Of a stretch of 61,231 nucleotides of DNA, positions 28,273-37,608 are shown one piece after another. The stretch comes from Corallococcus sp. AS-1-6 (GTDB lineage: Bacteria; Myxococcota; Myxococcia; Myxococcales; Myxococcaceae). The stretch's first letter is position 1; each line of letters begins with the position of its first letter. The DNA lies in contig NZ_JAIQDE010000043.1 in NCBI RefSeq assembly GCF_020037015.1, positions 1 through 61,231 of the forward strand, given 5' to 3'. A program made the translations under genes and the position numbers. Below the pieces are notes generated by a model that saw only the letters and a list, made by a program, of their open reading frames with translations, made no database searches and was not told where the DNA came from.

Positions 28273-30495
28273 ATGCGTCAGGTCCTTACCGCCGCGCTTC
28301 TCCTCATGAGCAGCGCACCCTCCATCGCCCAGGAGCGCAAACCCTCCGCCATGGCCCCTTCGCAAAAGCAGCCGGACACCTTCCTGCGCCAGTACGCCGA
28401 AACGCGCCGCTTCCAGAGCGGCCGCCCGGTGGGCACGCGCATCACCCCGGACGAGAAGTCCGTCCTCTTCCTGCGCACGTCCCCCACGTCCAACGTGCAG
28501 ATGCTCTACGCGTTCGATGTCGCCAACGGTCAGGCGCGGGAGCTGCTCACGCCGGAGGCCCTGCTCAAGGGCGCGGAGGAGACGCTGTCCGCCGAGGAGA
28601 AGGCCCGCCGCGAGCGGATGCGCGTCAGCGCCCGGGGCTTCACCTCCTACAGCCTCTCCGAGGACGGCACCCAGCTCCTGGTGCCCCTGTCCGGCCGGCT
28701 CTACGTGGTGGACCGCGCGACGGGGAGGTCCACGGAGCTGAAGACGGGCCCCGGCGTCATCGACCCGCGCCTGTCGCCGGACGGCAAGCAGGTGGCGTAC
28801 GTCCGTGACAACGACGTGTACCGGGTGGACCTGGCGGCCAACCAGGAGAAGCGCGTCACGCAGGGCGGCACCGCGCAGGAGACGCACGGCCTGGCGGAGT
28901 TCGTGGCGCAGGAGGAGATGAGCCGCTTCTCCGGCTATTGGTGGAGCCCGGATTCGAAGTCCATCGCGTACACGGAGTCCGACACGTCCGACGTGGAGAA
29001 GCTCACCATCGTGGACGTGATGCACCCGGAGAAGGGCGGGGAGATCTTCCCGTACCCGCGTCCCGGCAAGGCCAACGCGAAGGTGCGCCTGGGCGTTACG
29101 CCCGTCGCGGGCGGCAAGACGGTGTGGGCGCAGTGGGACGCGCAGAAGTACCCGTACCTGGCCACGGTGAAGTGGGACAAGGGCGGGCCGCTCACCCTGG
29201 TGGTGCAGAACCGCCTCCAGACGGAGGAGCAGGTGCTGGCGGTGGACCCCGCCACGGGCAAGACGCGCGTGCTCCACACGGAGAAGGACAACGCCTGGGT
29301 GGAGCTGGCCCAGGACTACCCGCTGTGGCTGGAGGATGGCTCCGGCTTCCTCTGGTACACCGAGCGCAACGGCGGCCCGGAGGTGGAGCTGCGCAAGGCC
29401 AACGGTGAGCTGGACCGCTCCGTGGTGAAGCCGGACGCGGGCTACCGCAACCTGTCGCGCTTCGTGCAGGCGGACAAGACGCTCTTCTTCACCGGTGACC
29501 CGAACCCCACGCAGAGCCACCTGTGGCGCGTGAAGCTGGGCGGCGCGCCGGAGCAGGTGGCCACCGGCACCAGCGGCCCGGCCGTGGAGAACGGGCTCGT
29601 GTCCAAGAACGGCGGCCTGGTCGTCCTCAACACGCAGGGCCCCAAGAGCATGCCGCGCACGGTGGTGCTCAAGGGCGACGGCACGAAGCTGGGCGAGCTG
29701 CCGGAGGTGGCGCAGGAGCCGTCCTTCACGCCGAACTTCGAGATCCGCCAGGTGGGCCCGAAGAAGTTCTGGACCTCGCTGGTGAAGCCCCGGGACTTCA
29801 AGCCCGGCCAGAAGCTGCCCGTCATCGTGGAGGTCTACGCGGGGCCCACCGTCACCGTGGTGCACCAGTCCATGGCCGCGCACCTGCTCAGCCAGTGGTT
29901 CGCGGACCACGGCTTCCTGGTGGTGAAGGTGGACGGCCGGGGCACGCCGCTGCGCACCTCCGAGTGGAACCGCGCGGTGAAGAACGACTTCGCCACCGTC
30001 ACCCTGGATGATCAGATTGAGGCCGTGCAGGCCCTGGCGAAGGAGGTCCCGGAGATGGACCTCTCCCGCGTGGGCATCACCGGCTGGAGCTTCGGCGGCT
30101 ACATGGCGGCGCTGGCCGCGCTGAAGCGCCCGGACTTCTTCAAGGCCGCGGTGTCCGGCGCCCCGGTGGTGGACTGGCGCGACTACGACACGCACTACAC
30201 CGAGCGCTACCTGGGCCTGCCGGAGGAGACCCCCCAGGCCTACGAGGTCAGCAGCCTGCTGACGTACGCGAAGAAGGACAGCCCCATTGGCGCGCTGCTG
30301 CTCATCCACGGCACCGCGGATGACAACGTGTACTTCTTCCACACGCTGAAGCTGTCGGACGCGCTCTTCCGCGCGGGCAAGCCGCACCAGCTCCTGCCCC
30401 TGTCCGGCCTCACGCACATGGTGCCGGATCCGCTCATCACCGAGCGCCAGTACGAGCGCGTCATCGCCCACTTCGAGCAGAACCTGAAGAAGTAG
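28273..30495 (+). CDS. secreted dipeptidyl-peptidase IV-like prolyl peptidase (S9)
   Basis: A 740-residue exported serine peptidase that removes Xaa-Pro dipeptides. A signal peptide (about 1-19, ending SAPSIAQ) is followed by an eight-bladed propeller domain (about 50-480). The propeller includes the substrate Glu pair region VAQEEMSRFSGYWWSPDS, diagnostic of the DPP-IV group. The alpha/beta-hydrolase domain carries the triad Ser606 (GWSFGGY), the Asp683/684 pair (GTADDNV) and His715 (LTHMV). Periplasmic or extracellular peptide digestion is likely. A 16-bp hairpin follows the stop. Confidence 0.94.
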   Translation: MRQVLTAALLLMSSAPSIAQERKPSAMAPSQKQPDTFLRQYAETRRFQSGRPVGTRITPDEKSVLFLRTSPTSNVQMLYAFDVANGQARELLTPEALLKGAEETLSAEEKARRERMRVSARGFTSYSLSEDGTQLLVPLSGRLYVVDRATGRSTELKTGPGVIDPRLSPDGKQVAYVRDNDVYRVDLAANQEKRVTQGGTAQETHGLAEFVAQEEMSRFSGYWWSPDSKSIAYTESDTSDVEKLTIVDVMHPEKGGEIFPYPRPGKANAKVRLGVTPVAGGKTVWAQWDAQKYPYLATVKWDKGGPLTLVVQNRLQTEEQVLAVDPATGKTRVLHTEKDNAWVELAQDYPLWLEDGSGFLWYTERNGGPEVELRKANGELDRSVVKPDAGYRNLSRFVQADKTLFFTGDPNPTQSHLWRVKLGGAPEQVATGTSGPAVENGLVSKNGGLVVLNTQGPKSMPRTVVLKGDGTKLGELPEVAQEPSFTPNFEIRQVGPKKFWTSLVKPRDFKPGQKLPVIVEVYAGPTVTVVHQSMAAHLLSQWFADHGFLVVKVDGRGTPLRTSEWNRAVKNDFATVTLDDQIEAVQALAKEVPEMDLSRVGITGWSFGGYMAALAALKRPDFFKAAVSGAPVVDWRDYDTHYTERYLGLPEETPQAYEVSSLLTYAKKDSPIGALLLIHGTADDNVYFFHTLKLSDALFRAGKPHQLLPLSGLTHMVPDPLITERQYERVIAHFEQNLKK

Positions 30496-30524
30496 GCCGC
30501 GAGCGGCCCCAGGGCTTGAAAAGG

Positions 30525-30560
30525 CAGAGGCCCGGTTCCCTTGCGGGGACCGGGCCTCTG
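30525..30560. terminator. strong bidirectional hairpin between DPP-IV and cold-shock genes
   Basis: A 16-base arm (30525-30540) and its partner (30545-30560) pair fully with one G-U wobble around the loop TTGC. The hairpin lies 30 bases after the DPP-IV stop and 42 bases past the csp stop on the other strand, preceded by CTTGAAAA on the plus strand. It can serve both convergent genes. Confidence 0.8.
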
Positions 30561-30602
30561 TTGCTTCAACCAGTCCGTGAGGAATGGCTGAGACGCGTCA
30601 CT

Positions 30603-30806
30603 TCACGCCGCGCGGACGTTCTGCGCCTGCAGGCCCTTCGGGCCCTTGGTGACTTCGAACTCCACCTTCTGGCCCTCGGCCAGCGTGCGGAACCCATCCA
30701 TGTTGATGGCGGTGTGGTGGCAGAACACGTCCTCGCCGCCGCCGTCCTGGGTGATGAAGCCGAAGCCCTTCGCGTCGTTGAACCACTTCACGGTACCAGT
30801 TGCCAT
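30603..30806 (-). CDS. cold-shock-domain RNA chaperone (CspA family)
   Basis: A 67-residue five-stranded OB-fold protein binding single-stranded nucleic acid. RNP1 is KGFGFI and RNP2 is DVFCHHTAI. Most family members have Val where this has Cys in RNP2. The start at [10 protein letters not shown] has AGGA seven bases upstream. The 14-residue upstream extension is not family-like. It is convergent with the DPP-IV gene and separated from sucB by a terminator, so it has its own promoter in 30807-30892. Confidence 0.95.
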   Translation of the reverse strand: MATGTVKWFNDAKGFGFITQDGGGEDVFCHHTAINMDGFRTLAEGQKVEFEVTKGPKGLQAQNVRAA

Positions 30807-30892
30807 TGCGCTTCCTTGCGTTTGCAGGGCAGCCGTGGGGAAGGCCACCCGTTCTGCCCGACGACCGGGGAGACAGAGCTATTTGTAGTGAA

Positions 30893-30920
30893 AGGGCCGA
30901 CTGGAAGTCCAGCCGGCCCT
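30893..30920 (-). terminator. rho-independent-type terminator of the sucAB operon
   Basis: On the minus strand AGGGCCGGCTGGA and TCCAGTCGGCCCT form a 13-bp stem with one G-U wobble and a CT loop, followed by TTCACTACAAAT. It lies 52 bases past the sucB stop and upstream of csp. Confidence 0.7.
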
Positions 30921-30971
30921 CCGGGATTGCCCGACTTGAGCCCCCAACACTGTCATGTGCGGGGGGGTAAG

Positions 30972-32177
30972 TCAGATGTCGAGCAGCAGACGCTCGGGGT
31001 CCTCGATGCACTCCTTGACGCGCACCAGGAACTGCACGGCCTCCCGGCCGTCCACCAGGCGGTGGTCGTACGTGAGGGCGATGTACATGATGGGCCGGAT
31101 GACCACCTGGCCGTCGCGGGCCACGGGGCGCTCCACGATGTTGTGCATGCCCAGGATGCCCGTCTGCGGCGGGTTCAGGATGGGCGTGGACAGCATGGAG
31201 CCGAAGATGCCGCCGTTGGTGATGGTGAACGTGCCGCCCGTGAGGTCGGCCATCGTCAACTTGTCGTTGCGCGCACGGCCGCCGTAGTCACCGACCGTCT
31301 TCTCCAGGTCCGCGAGCGACAGCTTGTCCGCGTCACGCACCACCGGCACCACCAGGCCCCGGCTGCCGCTCACGGCCACGCCGATGTCGTAGTAGTGCTT
31401 GAAGATGACGTCCTCGCCGTCGATCTCCGCGTTGATCTGCGGGAACGCCTTGAGGGCCTCCACGGACGCGCGGATGAAGAAGCTCATGAACCCGAGCTTC
31501 ACCCCGTGCTTCGCCTGGAACTTGTCGTTGTACTTCTTGCGGAGCGCCATCACCTCGCCCATGTCCACCTCGTTGAAGGTGGTGAGCATGGCGGCGGTGG
31601 ACTGCGCCTGGATGAGGCGCTCGGCCACGCGCTTGCGCAGCGGCGTCATGCGCACGCGCTCCTCGCGCGCGGCGTTGGGGCGGGGACCGGACGGCGCGGC
31701 CGGGGCCGGGGGGGCGGACGGGCGGTTGAGCTGACCCTGCACGTCCTCCTTCATGATGCGGCCCCCGGTGCCGGAGCCCTTCAACTGGCCCACGTCCACC
31801 CGGTTCTCCTCCGCCATCTTCTTCGCGGTGGGGGTGATGCGCGTGTCGCCCTGGGCCGGAGCGGCGGCGGGCGCGGACACGGGCGCCGCGGCCTGGGCGG
31901 GCGCGGGCGTGGCGGCGGCCACCGCGGCGGAGGCGCCAGCGCCGGCCTCGATGGTGCCCAGCACGTCACCCACGCGGACCTTGTCGCCCTCCTTGAAGGC
32001 GATGGACGCGATGCTGCCCGCGGCGGGGGCCGGCACGTCGATGGTGACCTTGTCGGTCTCCAGCACGACGAGCGGCTCGTCCGCGGCGACAGCCTCACCC
32101 TGCTTCTTGTTCCACTTGCCGACGACGGCCTCGGTGATGGATTCGCCGAGCGGAGGGACTTTCAGTTCAACGGCCAT
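30972..32177 (-). CDS. sucB: 2-oxoglutarate dehydrogenase E2, dihydrolipoamide succinyltransferase
   Basis: A 401-residue core of the TCA-cycle complex. The lipoyl domain (1-80) has the lipoylation site [10 protein letters not shown] Pro/Ala linker leads to the peripheral-subunit-binding domain (about 110-150; [15 protein letters not shown]). The catalytic domain follows, with [12 protein letters not shown] and the active-site [13 protein letters not shown] near the C-terminus. It overlaps the end of sucA by 11 bases, indicating coupling. No E3 (lpd) gene is adjacent. Confidence 0.96.
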   Translation of the reverse strand: MAVELKVPPLGESITEAVVGKWNKKQGEAVAADEPLVVLETDKVTIDVPAPAAGSIASIAFKEGDKVRVGDVLGTIEAGAGASAAVAAATPAPAQAAAPVSAPAAAPAQGDTRITPTAKKMAEENRVDVGQLKGSGTGGRIMKEDVQGQLNRPSAPPAPAAPSGPRPNAAREERVRMTPLRKRVAERLIQAQSTAAMLTTFNEVDMGEVMALRKKYNDKFQAKHGVKLGFMSFFIRASVEALKAFPQINAEIDGEDVIFKHYYDIGVAVSGSRGLVVPVVRDADKLSLADLEKTVGDYGGRARNDKLTMADLTGGTFTITNGGIFGSMLSTPILNPPQTGILGMHNIVERPVARDGQVVIRPIMYIALTYDHRLVDGREAVQFLVRVKECIEDPERLLLDI

Positions 32178-35049
32178 TCTGGGGTCCTCGGAGGATGGCT
32201 TCTTCGATGATGAGCTGCTGCTCGTAGTCGTGCGTCTTCGTGAAACCGGTGGCGGGGCTGGCGGCCTCGGCGCGCCCGATGTAGCCCAGCTTCACCGTCT
32301 GCTGCTGCGAACGGCCGGAGAGGAGGTCGTGCAGGCGGGGGAACATGAAGTGCCAGCCGCCCGCGTTGCGCGGCTCCTCCTGCACCCAGTACAGCTCCTG
32401 GAGCGCCGGCAGCTTCGCCACCAGGTGGGACAGCTCGTCCTGCGGGAACGGGTAGAGCTGCTCCACCCGCACGATGGCGATGGTGTCGTCCTTGCGCTCG
32501 TCCCGGGCCTTGGCCAGGTCGTAGTACACCTTGCCGCTGCACAGGAGCAGCCGCTTCACCTTCGCGGCGTCCGCCTTCGCGTCCGGAATCACCTCCTGGA
32601 ACGCGCCCGTGGACAGCTCGTCCATGCGGCTGGTGGCCTCCGGACGGCGCAAGAGGCTCTTGGGCGACATGATGACCAGCGGCTTGCGCACGGGGCGCAG
32701 CACCTGGCGGCGCAGCAGGTGGAAGATCTGCGCGGGCGTGGTGGGGTAGCAGACCTGGAGGTTGTCCTCGGCGCACAGGTCCAGGAAGCGCTCCAGGCGC
32801 GCGCTGGAGTGCTCCGGGCCCTGGCCTTCGTAGCCGTGCGGCAAGAGCAGCGTGATGCCGGACAGCCGGCGCCACTTGCTCTCCGCCGCGGCGATGAACT
32901 GGTCGATGATGATCTGCGCGCCGTTGGCGAAGTCACCGAACTGGGCCTCCCACAGGGTGAGGCCGTCCGGCACGTCCAGGCTGTAGCCGTAGTCGAAGCC
33001 CAGCACGCCCATCTCCGACAGGGGGCTGTTCCAGACGTTGAAGGTCGCCTTGCCGGTCGCGAACTGGCGCAGGGGCGTGTACTCCGCGCCCGTCTGCGTG
33101 TCGTGCAGCACCGCGTGGCGGTGGCTGAAGGTGCCGCGCTCGCTGTCCTGGCCGGACAGGCGGATGCCGTAGCCCTCCGACAGGAGCGTCGCGTACGCCA
33201 GCGACTCGCCCTCGCTCCACTGGAGCTCCTCGCTCTCCAGCATGCCCTGGCGCTTCTTGAGCACCGTGCGCTCCACGTCGCGGTGGACGTTGAAGCCCTC
33301 CGGCGCCGTGGCCAGCTTCTGGAGCGCGTCCCGCAGGGTGGCCTTGGCCACCGCCGTGGACACCTGGGGCGCGTTCTTCAGGAGGCCGCCCTTGTAGGGC
33401 TTCCACAGGCCCTCCAGCGCGTTGGGCTCCTTGAACTGGCTCTCCTGGCGGGCGCGGGTGAGCGCCGCGTCGAAGTCCTGGAAGCAGCGCTGCTTGATGG
33501 CGTCCGAGTCCTCCGCGCTGATGCGGCCCCCTTCCGCCAGCGCCTTCGCGTACAGCGCGCGCACGGGCGGGTGCTTGCGGATGAGGTCGTACATCGCCGG
33601 CTGGGTGAAGGACGGGTCGTCACCCTCGTTGTGGCCGTAGCGGCGGTAGCAGATGAGGTCGATGACCACGTCGCTCTTGAACGTCTGGCGGTACTCCGCC
33701 GCCAGCCGCGCCGCGTGGACGCACGCCTCCGGGTCATCCCCGTTCACGTGGAACACCGGGATGTCCAGCATCTGCGCGATGGCGGTGGAGTAGATGCTGG
33801 TGCGCGAGTCCGACGGGTCGGTGGTGAAGCCCACCTGGTTGTTGATGACGATGTGGACCGTGCCGCCCGTGGTGTAGCCCTTGAGGCCGGAGAAGTTGAG
33901 CGTCTCCGACGTGATGCCCTGGCCGATGAAGGCCGCGTCGCCGTGGATGAGCAGCGGCATCACCTGCGTGCGCTCGGTGTCCCCGCCGCGGTCCTGCTTG
34001 GCGCGCACGCGGCCCTCCACCACGGGGCCCACGCACTCCAGGTGGCTGGGGTTGAAGGCCAAGGACAGGTGCACGTTCTTGCCGGCGCGCGTGGCGTGGT
34101 CCGACGAGAAGCCCATGTGGTACTTCACGTCGCCGCGGCCCAGGTACGCCTTGGGGTCCTTGGGGCCGTCGAACTCGCTGAAGATCTGATCCGGCTTCTT
34201 GCCCAGGATGTTGGTCAGCACGTTGAGGCGGCCGCGGTGGGCCATGCCGATGACCAGCTCCTTCAGGCCCATGCCGCTGCCCACTTCCAGCAGCGCGTCC
34301 AGCATGGGGATGAGCGCCTCGCCGCCATCCAGGCTGAAGCGCTTGGCGCCCACGTACTTCGTGTGCAGGAAGTTCTCGAAGCCCTCCGCGTAGGAGAGCT
34401 TGGTGAGGATGTGGCGCTGCTCCTCCACGGAGAACGGCGTGCGGTTGTCGCTGTGCTCCATGCGCTTCATGAGCCAGCGGCGACGCTCGCTGTCGAGCAT
34501 CTGCATGAACTCCACGCCGATGTGGTCGGAGTACGTGCGGCGCAGCCGCGTGACCAGGTCCGCCAGGCGCACGCGCTGCTGCGGGAAGACGCCGTTGCAC
34601 TCCACCGCCTGCTCCAGCTCCTTCGCGGAGAAGTGGTTCTCATCCATCAGCGCCACGTCCGCCACGTGGCCGAGCTGCGGGCGCGGGCGGTCCAGCGGAT
34701 CCAACCGCGCGCGCAGGTGGCCGCGCAGGCGGAAGGCGGTGATGGCCTGATCCACCTTCGACTGCAGCCCGATATCCTGGGCCGGCGCGGCCGGGGCCTG
34801 CGGCGCGGCGGCGGCGGCCTGCGCGGCGGCGCCGTTCGCCTTGCCCTTGCCCTTGCCCTCCGGTGCGGCGGGGGTCGGGGCCTCCAGCAGCTTCGTGTTG
34901 AAGATGGGGCGGCCCGTGCTGTTGTTGCGCTCGAACACTTCGCGCCAGCTCGCGTCCACGCTGCCCGGATCCTCGAGGAAGCGCGCGTAGAGCCCCTCGA
35001 TGAAGTCGATGTTTCCACCCGAGAGGAAACTGTCCTGGAAATTCGCCAT
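32167..35049 (-). CDS. sucA: 2-oxoglutarate dehydrogenase E1 component
   Basis: A 960-residue thiamine-diphosphate enzyme that decarboxylates 2-oxoglutarate and loads succinyl on E2 lipoate. The N-terminus has the E2-binding-type [24 protein letters not shown]. An Ala/Pro linker at about 45-85 precedes the catalytic core. [21 protein letters not shown] and [10 protein letters not shown] bind substrate and cofactor, and the ThDP helix is [20 protein letters not shown] and [13 protein letters not shown] also match. Length is slightly above E. coli (933). It is first in the sucAB pair. Confidence 0.97.
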   Translation of the reverse strand: MANFQDSFLSGGNIDFIEGLYARFLEDPGSVDASWREVFERNNSTGRPIFNTKLLEAPTPAAPEGKGKGKANGAAAQAAAAAPQAPAAPAQDIGLQSKVDQAITAFRLRGHLRARLDPLDRPRPQLGHVADVALMDENHFSAKELEQAVECNGVFPQQRVRLADLVTRLRRTYSDHIGVEFMQMLDSERRRWLMKRMEHSDNRTPFSVEEQRHILTKLSYAEGFENFLHTKYVGAKRFSLDGGEALIPMLDALLEVGSGMGLKELVIGMAHRGRLNVLTNILGKKPDQIFSEFDGPKDPKAYLGRGDVKYHMGFSSDHATRAGKNVHLSLAFNPSHLECVGPVVEGRVRAKQDRGGDTERTQVMPLLIHGDAAFIGQGITSETLNFSGLKGYTTGGTVHIVINNQVGFTTDPSDSRTSIYSTAIAQMLDIPVFHVNGDDPEACVHAARLAAEYRQTFKSDVVIDLICYRRYGHNEGDDPSFTQPAMYDLIRKHPPVRALYAKALAEGGRISAEDSDAIKQRCFQDFDAALTRARQESQFKEPNALEGLWKPYKGGLLKNAPQVSTAVAKATLRDALQKLATAPEGFNVHRDVERTVLKKRQGMLESEELQWSEGESLAYATLLSEGYGIRLSGQDSERGTFSHRHAVLHDTQTGAEYTPLRQFATGKATFNVWNSPLSEMGVLGFDYGYSLDVPDGLTLWEAQFGDFANGAQIIIDQFIAAAESKWRRLSGITLLLPHGYEGQGPEHSSARLERFLDLCAEDNLQVCYPTTPAQIFHLLRRQVLRPVRKPLVIMSPKSLLRRPEATSRMDELSTGAFQEVIPDAKADAAKVKRLLLCSGKVYYDLAKARDERKDDTIAIVRVEQLYPFPQDELSHLVAKLPALQELYWVQEEPRNAGGWHFMFPRLHDLLSGRSQQQTVKLGYIGRAEAASPATGFTKTHDYEQQLIIEEAILRGPQNGR

Positions 35050-35362
35050 GGCGGGGGTCTTTTACTGGATGGGGGACGTGTTGGGGGGTTTTCGCCTCAG
35101 GTTTGTTGAACCGCGTCATGCACGGCTGCCCGGCTTTACTTCCGGGAGCAGATGGAGTCATGCCCCGCGTGAGCGCAGCTTCACCGAGCACCGGAATCCC
35201 CCCGCTGCGAGGGGCTCAAACGAGCCGCCAGGGCCCCTGGCATGCTGAACAGACGTACATCCGAGGCGAACGGGACACGGGGCTGGGGGGCCCCCACGGC
35301 GGTTTGAGGAGTGGTAAGCACACGCCCCCTCTTTCCACCCACTTTTTCGAGAACGTACCGAC
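35050..35362. promoter_or_regulatory. divergent promoter region of sucAB and enoyl-ACP reductase
   Basis: 313 bases without a credible gene. The region is AT-richer near 35050-35110 and 35325-35360. GCCAGGG-C-CCCTGGC at 35227-35241 is a perfect 15-base palindrome, a plausible operator. I could not settle a -10/-35 pair. Confidence 0.4.
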
Positions 35363-36196
35363 ATGCTCCTTCAGGGCAAGAAGCTGCTCATCACCGGCGT
35401 GCTCACCCCGCAGTCGCTGGCCTTCGGCGTCGCGGAGCACGCGATCGCGCAGGGCGCGGAGGTCATCCTCACCGGCTTTGGCCGGGCCAAGTCCCTCACG
35501 GAGCGCAGCGCGAAGCGGCTCAAGCCCGGCACGGAGGTGCTGGAGCTGGACGTGACGAACCCGGCGCACTTTCCGGCGCTGACGGAGGCGCTGCGGCAGA
35601 AATGGGGCCGGGTGGACGGCGTGCTGCACGCCATCGCGTTCGCGCCCGAGGACGCGCTGGGCGGCAACTTCCTCAACACCCCGTGGGAGAGCGTGCAGAC
35701 CGCGTTCCGCATCTCCGCCTTCTCCGTGAAGGAGCTGGCGGTGGCGTGCGCGCCGCTGATGACCCAGGGCGGCTCCATCGTGGCGCTGGACTTCGACAAT
35801 CGGCAGGCGTGGCCCATCTACGACTGGATGGGCGTGTGCAAGGCGGCCATGGAGGCCACGGTGCGCTACCTGGCGCGCGACCTGGGCCCCAAGGGCATCC
35901 GCGTCAACGCGCTCGCCGCGGGGCCGCTGGCCACCGTGGCCGCGAAGGGCATCCCGGGCTTCAAGGCGCTCGCGCAGTACTGGGGCAAGCAGGCCCCGCT
36001 GGGCTGGAGCGACAAGGACAGCCACGACCACGTGGCCAAGACGGCCTGCGCGCTCCTGTCCGATTGGCTGTCCTCCACCACCGGCGAGATGATTCACGTC
36101 GACGGCGGCTACCACGCGGTGGGCGCACCGCCGGTGGAGACGGTGGAAGCACCGCCAGAAGGGGTCGCCGCGAACCCCACGCCCAAGGAGGGCTGA
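35363..36196 (+). CDS. fabI: enoyl-[acyl-carrier-protein] reductase (NADH), InhA/FabI type
   Basis: A 277-residue short-chain-dehydrogenase-fold enzyme that reduces the enoyl intermediate in fatty-acid elongation. The cofactor loop GVLTPQSLAFGVA is closer to InhA than to E. coli FabI. LELDVTN, LHAIAFAPEDALGG and the catalytic Tyr-x6-Lys (YDWMGVCK) are present. The substrate loop LAAGPLATVAAKGIPGF and GEMIHVDGGYHAVG complete the match. The tail after residue 262 is Pro/Glu-rich. It lies alone 162 bases before the chemosensory cluster. Confidence 0.93.
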   Translation: MLLQGKKLLITGVLTPQSLAFGVAEHAIAQGAEVILTGFGRAKSLTERSAKRLKPGTEVLELDVTNPAHFPALTEALRQKWGRVDGVLHAIAFAPEDALGGNFLNTPWESVQTAFRISAFSVKELAVACAPLMTQGGSIVALDFDNRQAWPIYDWMGVCKAAMEATVRYLARDLGPKGIRVNALAAGPLATVAAKGIPGFKALAQYWGKQAPLGWSDKDSHDHVAKTACALLSDWLSSTTGEMIHVDGGYHAVGAPPVETVEAPPEGVAANPTPKEG

Positions 36197-36358
36197 AGCC
36201 ATCCAACCTTCCTGGGAAGTCCAGACATCCGCCTGCCCGGCTCCCCGGCGGACGGGAGCCCCCCCGCTTCCGCCGATTGGATTGCTCACGGTAGGATCAC
36301 CCATGCAGCGCAGGCACCTCCCGCACTTCGCGGCGCCGGCGCGAGGAGCCGTGGCACA

Positions 36359-36736
36359 GTGAGCACCAACGTCTTGCTGGTGGACGACAGCCCGACCGTC
36401 CGCAACATCCTCAAGATCTACCTGATGAACCTCAAGGTCAGCATCGTGGAGGCGGAGGACGCGCAGCGCGCGCTGCAGTTGTTGCGGCTGGTGCCGGTGA
36501 GCGTGGTGATCGCCGACATCAACATGCCGAACATGGATGGCATCACCTTCGTGAAGGAGGTTCGCGCCAGCGCCCAGGCGCAGGTGCAGAAGGTGCCGGT
36601 CATCCTGCTGACGGCGGAGAAGGGAGAGGACCTGCGCCAGCGCGGCTCGGCTGCGGGGGCCAACGCCTTCATCCAGAAACCGGTGTCCCACGACGAGCTG
36701 ACCAAGACGGTGCGTCAGTTCCTGAGCGGGGGCTGA
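36359..36736 (+). CDS. CheY-like single-domain response regulator of the chemosensory cluster
   Basis: A 125-residue receiver from GTG. VLLVDDSPTVR has the acidic residues, VVIADINMPNMDG the phosphorylated Asp, VILLTAE the Thr and FIQKPVS the Lys. Nothing follows the fold, so it acts by protein-protein contact. It is the first gene of the cluster, with the receiver-CheW gene five bases downstream. It strongly resembles the orphan receiver at 18242-18724. Transfer of phosphate from the cluster's CheA is likely but unproven. Confidence 0.92.
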   Translation: MSTNVLLVDDSPTVRNILKIYLMNLKVSIVEAEDAQRALQLLRLVPVSVVIADINMPNMDGITFVKEVRASAQAQVQKVPVILLTAEKGEDLRQRGSAAGANAFIQKPVSHDELTKTVRQFLSGG

Positions 36737-36741
36737 AGACC

Positions 36742-37608
36742 GTGAGCCTGCCGACGCTGCTGCTGGTGGATGACAGCGACGCCATCCTGGCGTTGGAGCG
36801 GGCCATCCTCTCCGGGCACTACACCATCCACACGGCCAGCAATGGCCGTGTGGCGCTGGACAAGGTGGGGCGGCTGCACCCGGCGGCGGTGCTGCTGGAC
36901 CTGTCCATGCCGGAGATGGACGGGGACGAGGTGCTCCAGCGGATGAAGGCGGACGCGGGCACGGCGGACATCCCGGTCATCATCATCTCCTCGGAGAAGC
37001 AGCGCGCGGAGGCGTGCCTGGGCCTGGGCGCGGAGGCGTTCCTGGCCAAGCCCTTCCGCGCGGACGAGCTGCTGCTGCGCGTGGGCGAGGCGCTGGAGAA
37101 CGCGCGCCGGCGCTCGCGCTCCGGGGCCATGCTGGTGCTGCGGCTGAGCGTGGGCGAGCGCGAGTTCGCCGTGCCGCTGGACTCCGTGAAGGAGGTCCTG
37201 CTGCAACCCCTGACGCGGCCCCTGCCCACGGGGCCGTCGTATCTGCGCGAGTACGTGGAGCTGCGCGGCCAGGCGGTGTGCGTGCTGGACGTGGCGCTGC
37301 GGCTGGGCGTCCAGCACAAGTCGCCCATCGCGGAGCGGATGCTGGTGGTCATCGACGTGGAGGGCGTGTCGCTGGCGCTCACCGTGGACACGGTGAAGGA
37401 CCCGGAGGAGTTCCAGGCGGGCGACATCGACCGGCGGGAGAAGGTGGGCGGCGCGGAGCACGGGCTGTTGCAGGAGGGGCTCGTGGGCATGCTGCGCACG
37501 GGCGGCCGCGCGCTGCCCATCCTGGATCCGAAGGTGTTCATCTCGCGGGGACTCTTGCGTGACCTGCCCGCGCTGCTCGCGCCGGTGGAGGAAGAGCGGA
37601 GCGCATGA
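36742..37608 (+). CDS. receiver-CheW fusion (CheV-like, domains in reverse order)
   Basis: A 288-residue protein from GTG. Residues 1-120 are a receiver (LLLVDDSDAI, VLLDLSMPEMDG, IIISSEK, FLAKPF). Residues about 130-275 are a CheW coupling domain (LRLSVGEREFAVPLDSVKEVLL, VELRGQAVCVLDVALRLG, LALTVDTVKD, and the GRALPILD end strand). In CheV the CheW domain comes first, so this is the opposite architecture. It may adapt the receptor-kinase link in a phosphorylation-dependent way. Its stop overlaps the cheR start (ATGA). Confidence 0.9.
   Translation: MSLPTLLLVDDSDAILALERAILSGHYTIHTASNGRVALDKVGRLHPAAVLLDLSMPEMDGDEVLQRMKADAGTADIPVIIISSEKQRAEACLGLGAEAFLAKPFRADELLLRVGEALENARRRSRSGAMLVLRLSVGEREFAVPLDSVKEVLLQPLTRPLPTGPSYLREYVELRGQAVCVLDVALRLGVQHKSPIAERMLVVIDVEGVSLALTVDTVKDPEEFQAGDIDRREKVGGAEHGLLQEGLVGMLRTGGRALPILDPKVFISRGLLRDLPALLAPVEEERSA

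Noticed and set aside
31753-35109. 1118-codon plus-strand open frame antisense to sucAB
   Set aside because: Translation is Arg/His/Ala/Val-rich without any domain, and the opposite strand encodes clear E1 and E2 enzymes. Long antisense frames are expected at this GC content.
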